62,000 nt of DNA, from assembly GCA_009760855.2 (NCBI GenBank), contig WPIO01000162.1, positions 567,501 to 629,500 on the forward strand, read 5' to 3'. Below, in pieces: positions 34,122-62,000 of this stretch (position 1 is the first letter of the stretch; the number at the start of each line of letters is the position of its first letter). Below the pieces are notes generated by a model. The model did not search any database. It worked only from the letters and a program-made list of their open reading frames with translations, and was not told the DNA's origin. Origin of the DNA: Cristatella mucedo (Eukaryota > Bryozoa > Phylactolaemata > Cristatellidae). The translations under genes were made by a program, and so were the position numbers.

Positions 34122-34262
34122 GTGATGGCATGCTAGGTAAGGCGATCGTGGGTTCGAATCCTGCTGTGGGTGATCCTGTATCGCCTCTGCAAGTGGTGGC
34201 GATAGCCGTAAATGCACTTCTGTCGCTATACAGAAGATGCTGTTAAATCAGCTAGGATTACT
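34122..34262 (+). mobile_element. SINE family 2, right arm of an inverted pair
   Basis: CTAGGTAAGGCGATCGTGGG, B box GTGGGTTCGAATCC, GATAGCCGTAAATGCACTTC and GCTGTTAAATCAGCTAGG. Part of the head is deleted compared with the left arm. Confidence 0.8.
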
Positions 34263-35599
34263 ATTTATTATTACTAAGACTTCTAAAGCAGTGTTATAGT
34301 GCTCTACGGCTTTTTTTCACTAGGAAACGTAGTGAACCTGTTTCTTGCTCTAACTGCCCTAATGATTTTTTGCACATTCTGAAATCAGATCTGGCCTGTG
34401 CACGTACACGCGAAAAACAAGAAGTATCAAACCTTGAACATTCCCAAAACTAGTATCAGACACAGTTATTACGGTGCATTTTTCTAGAAAGGTATATCCT
34501 GCACATCTAATAATCTTACGTCACAATTTTTCGATTTTTGCTCCCAAAAAAATTCTTTGAAAATCGCAGCTGTTTTTCGCATCCACGCGAAACCGTAAAA
34601 CGAGTTAATTGCGAATGTTTTTCCGAACCTAGTAGTCCAACCGATTAGGCAGCATGCACAATCTAGTACATTTACTGCTTCCTCGCGTTAATTTTACCCC
34701 ATGGTGCTATTTCTGGCCGTGATTTCCTAAAATTCAGCAAATTTTCAGATTTGTGTAAATTCCGACGATGCGTAGATTTTTTGTAAATTCCGACGATGCG
34801 TAGATTTTTCGGGCTACTGCACAGATGTACTCCCCCCTCCGTTCCTTAGTCTACTTGGTAACCTCCGACCCGAGGCCAACGAGTGCCATCTGCTGACCAC
34901 TTGCGAGCTTGGCGAGTGTAGTTTGATTACAAGCATGCCTGCTGGTACCGCTCCTTTCCTAAGCAGCTGTTGGGAGCATCGTCGAGAGGGGCCGCTGCGC
35001 ACAGCTGTGGTCCGCCTCTAATGAGGCGTGGACGCAGGCTGATAACCCGCTGGTGAACAGATGGTGGATTCACCGTCGGGGTCGGCCAATGTACAGCCGC
35101 GGTCGAGGAGAGGTCGAGGTCGAGGAGAGGGCACTCTCGGGTGGGAGAGAGGGGCGAAGGGAGTCGTGCTCCGCTCTGCTCTGCGAGTCGTGTAATAAAA
35201 TGCTGGTGTTGGTCCTGGGCCAGCATTCTGCGTTCTGTGCTAACCAAACGACAGCGAGGTCTTCAGCTTATGTTTCTGTCCTTCGCCTTGCCGGTCGCTT
35301 GTCCAGCCAAAGATGCGTAGTCCGGCGGCAACCTCGTGCGCGGCGCGATCTCCTCTTTACTACGCTCCACCGCCGGTCCCGACCCCTGAGGATGACCAGG
35401 TCGGTCGGGAGGCGCTGTATATCTATGGTGACGCGACGCCTAGTCTTGACCTTGAACCGGGCTCTCGGAGTTCCGTTGCCCTGTGTCCCCCCCTCCCCGC
35501 CTCCTTCGGCATGTCGCTTCGCCCCGCCATCCCATCCGTCGCTTCTCCTCCGAGTTCTCCTGCTGCTGCCACATAGCTTCGACGTCCACTGCGTCGGCC
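34263..35599. other. AGMO upstream region
   Basis: AT-rich to about 34.8 kb, then GC-richer DNA up to the AGMO start codon, which would suit a promoter and 5' UTR. The 28-bp duplication lies here. The open frame 35053-35721 has no recognisable similarity. Confidence 0.4.
34754..34809. repeat. 28-bp tandem duplication
   Basis: Two identical copies of TGTAAATTCCGACGATGCGT plus AGATTTTT, about 800 bp upstream of the AGMO start codon. Confidence 0.95.
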
Positions 35600-55565
<19,966 letters not shown>

Positions 55566-55999
55566 GTAAGTCGCCTGCAGCCGCAGCCGAGGTGGTAGTG
55601 CCTGCTCAAGATGCTATAGTCTCTCCTGGCAAAGTGCTTAGCTGAAGAGTTGCCAGGTAGTTGCACAATAAGATACATCCTGAGAGTTCGAACCTACAAT
55701 TGTTCACTCTTCAAGCTCGTGAGATGTTGGCAAGCCACCGTCGCTTGGACGGTCGAATCAGCCTGCTTTTTCACACCTGGTAAGGAGATGGAGCCCGACC
55801 CATTTGTTAGTCATGCTAAGAGACCTGGCCGGCATTGCCTAGTTAAACTTATGCAACATTAGCCGCTAGCATGTCCACTCGCTGAAGCAGAAAGCACAGG
55901 AGGAGCGTCCATGCGCATAAGCTCAGACCCGACCAAAAACAGCTCCCGTGTTGCTCTGATGTACTAGCAGCAGGCTGAAGAATCAGTTTTATGATGTAC
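55566..55999. other. Downstream of AGMO exon 8
   Basis: The expected place for further AGMO exons. I found no segment matching the human C-terminal membrane spans. Confidence 0.4.
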
Positions 56000-57090
56000 T
56001 CCTAATGAGATGCAGCCAACCTATTCGTTCGAAATTCCTCAGGCAAGTTATAAGCTTCTATGGGGTGAACTCCCAGTGATTCAAGCAATAACTCTCTGCC
56101 TACATTATGGGCATATATACTCATGCTCAAAAAATCGTCCCAGTATGGCTGCCACTGCTGTGGCTCGTTCGGGAAATAAGAGGGCACCCTGAAGTTATGC
56201 AAAGCATGGGAAAATATTTACTGACAACAGAAAACAAAAAACATGTGCTATTGTTGTGCATGCATTCAGTGTGATGTCACCCTACCAGGATTCTGTATGA
56301 CCTCCCTTGTCTGGGCCAAGAGTTGAGGCTCCCAACTTCTGCGCTGTCTCTTCTACCATAGCGCATTCCAAGGAAGCTGGATTTTACTGAAAAGGTCGGC
56401 TCCTGAATTATGTTGAACATGTAGCCCCAGCTGTCTGTTGATATCACCCAATTGCCGTTCTAGGGGGGGTTCAAATTAGGTGATTCGTTGAGCCACTTTA
56501 CCAGCAACAAACGAGGATTCCTGAGAGAGTGCTTTCTTCAAGTCATTGTTGGTCAAGAAAACTGGATTTCAAGGCTCAAATACTACATTTGGGGTCATTA
56601 TGTTTGGCAGCAAGATAACGATCCTATGCAATATGCCGGTAGGTGAAGTAGTTTTGACGAATCCTTAGTTGGTGCTGGTTCAGTCACTCAGACAGCTGCC
56701 TAATTTGAACCATATACAACTGCTATGGTGGAATAGGGACAGGCAGGTTGGACGGGTGTTCAGCCTACACAAATAGCCGCCCTTTTCAGTAAAACTCGGG
56801 GGTGTTTGAAATGCACTAGACTAGCAGAAGAGAGCAGAAGCTGGGAGCTTCTATTCCTGGCCAGACCAGGGAGGTCATGAAGAATCGTGGTAGCGTGCCT
56901 GCCGTCACACTGAATGCGTGCACACAACAGCATATTCTTTTGTTTTTTTCTGCTCTTCAATGAATACCTTCATGGGCTTTGCATAACTTTGGGATGTCTG
57001 GATTTTTAGAGGACTCTCCTGCTACCCGAACGAGTTTACAGCCTCAGCAGTGGCAGCCATACTGCTAGGATTGCTTGTGCCTGAGTGTAT
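56000..57090. repeat. Imperfect palindrome of about 1.1 kb
   Basis: The reverse complement of 56000-56560 matches 56600-57090 with gaps. Matching landmarks are CAGCAGTGGCAGCCATACTG (57036-57055 and the reverse of 56140-56160), CCTTTTCAGTAAAA, GGGAGGTCAT, TTTGCATAACTT, CCTAATTTGAACC and GAATCCT, all in mirrored order. The centre is near 56.58 kb. The left arm read on minus codes PQQWQPYWDDFLS..., a pattern loosely like retrotransposon gag. It is probably an old inverted duplication or fold-back element. Confidence 0.75.
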
Positions 57091-57216
57091 AGCCATTGTC
57101 AGCCATTACTGCAAATCGCTTGTGATTTGTCGCCTGTTCAAACTTGGGACCACAATCAGCCGGCTTGGACTTAGCTGACTGGTGGGCAAACACGGCGAAG
57201 CCCTGTGGGCGTGCCG

Positions 57217-57423
57217 ATGTTCATCTCACCCTGCTCGCGGTCCGCAACCACACTCTTACGCTCGACCAACCCAAGAAGCTTGTGCCCTGCATACCGATCT
57301 GTGTTCACGAGTAGCTTAGCACCCAATGCAGTGGCACTGCTGCAATCGCTAGAGCCTTACATTGACATGAGCCAGAGACAGCAGCTGACAGCCGACGACC
57401 TCGTGACTTGCGCTTTAGTGCAG
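57217..57423 (+). CDS. Candidate first exon with mitochondrial-presequence look
   Basis: From the ATG at 57217, 69 codons stay open to a good donor (GTGCAG|GTACGA), phase 0. The first 33 residues are rich in Arg and Ser with no acidic residue (MFISPCSRSATTLLRSTNPR...), like a mitochondrial targeting peptide. A polar, partly acidic segment follows (LLQSLEPYIDMSQRQQLTAD). I recognise no family. Downstream exons are not found before the LINEs. It could instead be a distal AGMO exon, but it does not match the human C-terminus. Confidence 0.35.
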
Positions 57424-57739
57424 GTACGATTGCAGCAGTGATGGAGCTTCACGTCGAATTTAAAGCAGGGCACATGCCCGTGGAAATTGAAAGAATCCTC
57501 TCCTTCCAATGACAAAACCTTAATACAACCACTCATCACGACATCATTTTTTCCAGCTAAGCCGTACGCTTTTTCCGTGTCTAAGAACTGATATCTTATG
57601 TAGCTCAGTATGCTGGCTCAGTGTTCTAAGGTGACTCCTCACAGTCTCACCCTCTCCCCAGTTATAGGATATTAGAGAGTACTTAAAGGAAAATTGCACG
57701 TTAAGTTATTGCAAACTCTGAAGCTAGGCTCTTCTGTCG

Positions 57740-59510
57740 CCAAGTCCTCTGGACCCTATTCGCACTGTCCTGCTCCTACGTTGCATTGATCTGCAGCTTC
57801 CATGCATAACTAACATCATTAATATGTCATTAGCCTCAGGTCATGTCCCAGCACCTTTCAAAAAAGCTGTAGTCAGTTCACTTCTCAAGAAAGCTTTACT
57901 AGACCGAGAGAACTTAAGCAACTACCGCCCAGTCTCCCTTCTACCATTCCTATCAAAGACACTGGAACGGGCCGTGGCAGACCAGCTAAACTCCTATATC
58001 GAAACCTCACACCTTGCTAGTAAGTTCCAGTCTGGTTTTAGAGCTAATCACTCCACAGAGTCAGCATTGCTTAGGGTATACAACGACCTACTTAGGAATG
58101 CAGACATGGGTAGAGTGTCTCTGCTTGTTTTGCTTGATCTTTCGGCAGCTTTTGATGCCATCGATCACAAAGTTCTTCTAGAGTGCCTCTCATCTCGCCT
58201 GGGCATTACTGGCACTGCTCTGTGGTGGTTTAGGTCCTATTTCAGTGGGAGACTCCAGAGTATTGACGTGAATGGACAAAGATCATCTGAAGTACCTCTC
58301 AAATATGGAGTCCCTCAGGGCTCCATGCTAGGTCTGGTTCTTTTTACGGTTTATACTCTCCCTCTTGCTGATGTGATTGCCAAGCACAATCTAGGCTTTC
58401 ACTTCTATGCGGGTGACACTCAGTTGTACCTTTGCTTTGATCCCTCCCAGCCTTCGAGCACCTCAAATTCTCTCAACTCACTTGCTGCATTTATTGATGA
58501 CATCCCCACATGGATGGCAGCAAATTTTCTAAAACTAAACGATGATAAAACTAACTTACTAGCTATGCGCAAACCCAGTGGGATTCAGAGATTGGAAAGG
58601 CTGACTGTCAAAATTGGCTCTGCCAGCATATCTCCAGTTCAATCAGCTCGAAATCTAGGTGTCATATTCCAAAGCGACCTCTCGTTAGACGACCATATCA
58701 GCTCCTCAGCCAAATCCACCTATTTTCAGCTTCATAACATTGCTAAAATTCGGGCTTGTTTAGATAAGGATACCACGTCCAAGTTAGTCCATGCATTCGT
58801 GACATCCCATCTCGACTCCTGCAACTCACTGCTTACTGGCCTACCAGCATGAGCGATCAGGCGATTGCAGCTGGTACAAAACTCTGCAGCTAGGCTTGTC
58901 TGTCGTGAGCGTCGCTGTTGCCCCATTACTTCACTCCTCGCCGACCTGCACTGGCTACAAGTCAACCAACGGATTGACTTCAAGGTTTTGTCGTTCACTT
59001 TTAGGTCACTTCATTCTTTGGCTCCAGCCTATCTCTCTGATCTACTCCCCCACTAGGTCAAGCGTCGTACCACCGGCTTTTCGGAATCCAACAGTCTACA
59101 AATACCTCGTACGAACCTCAAATCCTTTGGAGACCATGCATTTAGTTCGTATGCTCCCAAAGCCTAGAACTCCCTCCCAACCTGCGTCAGAATATCCCCT
59201 GCCCTGACCACATTTAAAAGGAACTTAAAAACACACCTATTTAGGACAGCATTAAGTGGGTCCCTGTGATTCGTCCTTGATGTGCTTATGCGTGCTGACA
59301 CTGTGCATTCTGCCACTAACCGCATTTGCATGCTGACCCTGTACATGTCACCCCTAACCATATTATTCATTTTGTTTGTTTTTCAAGCATGATAATACTC
59401 ACCATTCAATTGCTTTTCCCTTTGCAGCAAATGTAAAGCGCCTAGAAAGAGATTGAATTCTCGGACGGCGCTTTATTAAGTGCATTATTATTATTATTAT
59501 TATTATTATC
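57740..59510 (+). mobile_element. LINE family A (CR1/L2-like), long 5'-truncated copy
   Basis: It starts inside the reverse transcriptase domain. Seen in order: NYRPVSLLPFLSKTLE, FQSGFRANHSTESALLR, LLDLSAAFDAIDHK, GVPQGSMLG, FHFYAGDTQLY (normally FYADD), [11 protein letters not shown] and NLGVIFQSDLSLDD. The thumb-like C-terminal region, a conserved 3' block with AAAGCGCCTAGAAAGAGATT, and an (ATT)n tail follow. The catalytic YADD is changed to YAGD. A TGA at about 58850 replaces a Cys codon present in sister copies, and a TAG follows at about 59055. This copy is dead. Confidence 0.92.
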
Positions 59511-59809
59511 ACTGTCGAAACTGCTAAGCCGGTGGTGCTGCTTCAGGCTGATCTGAGCTGGCTTTGCCTCAAGAAGCCAGTTATCGATTTTATGATTCTG
59601 CTTTGGGGAGTGATGCGTGCGAAGACTATGCGACTGGAGACGATGAAGCCCCAACCACCAGGCAGTTGCACGAAGATGTATTTCTAAGCAACATGGACAG
59701 GCGTTGAGATTAGTGCTGAGATAAAGTCGTCATGCGAGTTATGGCACGATGACACAGAGCCCGAGTGCATGCATAGCCACCGTCCTTGCTTAAGCTCAAG
59801 TCAGCAGCA

Positions 59810-62000
59810 CCGTGGACGAAGAAGTGGAGAGGATATCCGTGTTCAAAGTCGTCGAGATTCCTTTCAATTTACAAAAAAACTCTTTAAGATGTGCCGTGTT
59901 AAGCGCAGGCTGGAACGTCGTTTCAAGAAATCGGGGTCTGAGGCAGACCTAGTCAATTTTAAAGACTTCCTTCGAGTTTACACCCGAAAGCTTAAAAAAA
60001 GCCAGGGCTTCTTTTTTCATTAGAAAACTGAATTCCTGCCAGTCGGACACTAAACAGATTTATAAGACAGTAAACCATTTACTGGCCAATGCTGTGAGGT
60101 CTGACTCCCCAGATATTAAGGGCTCAGCCGAAAATTTTTCAGCCTTCTTTACTGAAAAAATTGTGCACATTCGTGCCTCCGTTAAGCCCCCTCAGACCAA
60201 AGCAATCGCCGTTCCTCAACCTGTGACCTTTCTTAAAAGGTTCTCCGATGTTTCTGCCTGTGATGTTGCTGCTTTAATAAGGTCTAGCAGAATGAGTTCG
60301 TCTCCTGAAGACCTAATACCTTCATCTCTGTGGTCTTCATTTGCAGACCAACTTAGCCCTGCCATAACCAAGATTTGTAATGCTTCTTTGGGAAAAGGGG
60401 TCGTCCCCAAGTCCTTCAAATCGGCAATCGTTAGACCTATTCTTAAAAAGCCTGGATTAGACAGAGAGGTCCTAGCAAACTATCGTCCAGTTTCCCTTCT
60501 TCTGTTCTTATCAAAGATTCTTGAAAAAATTGTTGCTAAGCAGCTAGTTGAACATACTGAAAATAATGGAATGTCAGAAACATTTCAATCAGGGTTCAAG
60601 AGGCAGCACTCTACTGAAACTGCTCTCCTCCGTGTTAACAATGACATTCTACGTGGCAACGACGACGGGAATGTCACTACCCTAGCTCTGCTAGATCTGT
60701 CAGCTGCCTTCGACACCATTGATCACGAAGTTCTGCTTGAACGATTGAGAACAACGATCGGTCCGGCAGACGAAGCACTGGCGTCGTTTAAATCATGCTT
60801 GTCTGATCGTGTTCAATCCGTGTCGTGTGGGGGGTCAGGTCTCTGACATGAGAAGGGTCACCTGTGGAGTCCCTCAAGGGTCTGTACTTGGTCCCTTGCT
60901 GTTCTCCATTTATACACAACCTCTGGGAAAAGTGATTAAGGCCCATAGAATAGGATATCACTTCTATGCTGACAATACTCAGTTGTATTTGTCATTTAAA
61001 CCGTCGGAATCTGCTGCGGCAACTGAGAAACTGAATACTTGCCTTGCCGATATTCGATCCTGGATGTCGGAAAACTTCCTGAAATTAAATGACGATAAAA
61101 CCGAACTGCTGCTCATAGGACACCCTAAGCGTGTGGCTGGATTAAAAGGCTTTGCTGTTCTAATAGGTGATGCTATTGTGCGACCTTTACCACGTGCTCA
61201 TAATCTAGGTGTCGTGTTCGACAGCTGCCTCAATTTCAAAAGCTTCATTCAGAAGACTGCCTCTACAGCTAGCCATCACAGCCGATCCCTATCCAAGATT
61301 AGAAGCTGTCTCCCACAGTGGCTTGTAAACAATTTAACTAGCTCTTTAGTTCTGTCTCGGCTTGATTATTGTAATTCCCTTTTGGCTGGGCTACCAAAGA
61401 AAGCTATTATGCCACTACAGCGGATTATGAATATGGCTGCAATGCTGGTCTTCAAGTCCCAGTGGTTTGAGCACGTGTCTCCTTTGCTGAAGGAGCTAGG
61501 ATGGTTGCCGGTTGAGCAAAGGATACAGAGCAAAGTTCTTATGCTGACCCACAAGGCCTTCCACGGCTTGGCTCCTTCATACCTAGCTGAGCTGCTGCAT
61601 CAGTTTCAGCCTTTTCGCGCCCTCCGGTCCTGTGTGGACAATAAATTAGCTGTCCCATTCCTCAGCTTAAAGACAGTTGGCGACAGAAGCTCTAGATCTG
61701 CAGGTCCTAGACTGTGAACTCGCTTCCACAATTCTTACGCAACGACATCTACTCTCCAACTGCCGACTATGGCACATCCTTTTCAGCGGTCCTGAACTGC
61801 TACTCCTATGTTACTCACTACCTCAACTGCTCTCCTGACTCTGCTGTGCTTCCCACTTTCTCTTTGTTGCTTGAGACGAAGTCTGTTGGCTACCGAATGT
61901 GTACCGAAAGCCGCGTAGGCTGTGAGTGTGCTATAGAAAACTCTCCTGCGTAACACCCACATGGTCTTTATTACTTTGCGGAGTTACTGACGGAGATAAA
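59810..62000 (+). mobile_element. LINE family B (CR1/L2-like), longest copy, runs to the window end
   Basis: It begins in the segment before the RT (KRRLERRFKKSGSEAD), with frames broken near 60022, 60840 and 61717. Motifs are [69 protein letters not shown] (YADD changed to YADN) and [15 protein letters not shown]. The 3' UTR ends GGAGTTACTGACGGAGATA at the right edge. There is no endonuclease domain, so the copy is 5'-truncated and inactive. Confidence 0.92.

Noticed and set aside
34820-35250. Possible small gene upstream of AGMO (frames of 62-106 aa)
   Set aside because: Short, overlapping on both strands, no conserved motif; better explained as promoter or 5' UTR DNA.
56002-56202. Minus-strand frame with QQWQPYWDDF as a possible host exon
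   Set aside because: It lies in the palindrome, is repeated on the other arm, and looks like an old retroelement gag fragment.

Overview
This is nuclear DNA from an invertebrate-type metazoan. The evidence is split genes with GT-AG introns, metazoan-specific families (a STAT transcription factor, an alkylglycerol monooxygenase and a TRIM-like propeller protein), a nuclear tRNA-Ala, many 5'-truncated non-LTR retrotransposons, tRNA-derived SINEs and long GA/TC microsatellites. I cannot name the phylum. There is no bacterial, viral or CRISPR architecture.

Layout. (1) About 1-17.6 kb is very GC- and CpG-rich and carries, on the minus strand, nine consecutive exons (284-9627) of a STAT5/6-type gene, from the start of the coiled coil to the middle of the DNA-binding domain. 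The linker and SH2 exons lie off the left edge, and the N-terminal domain exons were not identified with certainty. A tRNA-Ala(CGC) gene sits on the plus strand inside one of its introns. (2) About 17.6-27.9 kb has lower GC and holds a complete three-exon minus-strand gene (21277-24058). It encodes a protein of about 510 aa with a short N-terminal Cys motif like half a B-box and a C-terminal beta-propeller-like region, with a poly(A) signal just downstream. (3) About 27.9-35 kb is mostly retrotransposon debris, including a head-to-tail-inverted SINE pair. (4) 35.6-55.6 kb holds eight plus-strand exons of AGMO (alkylglycerol monooxygenase). They are joined in consistent phase, and all the histidine motifs of the fatty-acid-hydroxylase fold are present. 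The introns are full of LINE fragments, TC tracts and SINEs, and the C-terminal exons were not found. (5) 55.6-57.5 kb holds an imperfect palindrome of about 1.1 kb and a candidate first exon with a mitochondrial-presequence look. (6) 57.7-62 kb has two long LINE copies of two different families back to back.

Repeats. Two CR1/L2-like LINE families dominate. Family A ends in a conserved block followed by (ATT)n, and family B ends in (ACATT)n. All copies seen are 5'-truncated and broken. One tRNA-derived SINE family ends with the same 3' block as LINE family A, which suggests a SINE/LINE partnership. A second SINE family has a different tail. Most long open frames here come from microsatellites, GC-rich DNA or LINE pieces and are not genes.

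The three host genes have unrelated roles: cytokine/JAK-type signalling to the nucleus, ether-lipid breakdown in the ER membrane, and a TRIM-like scaffold or ligase. Nothing suggests they work as one system.
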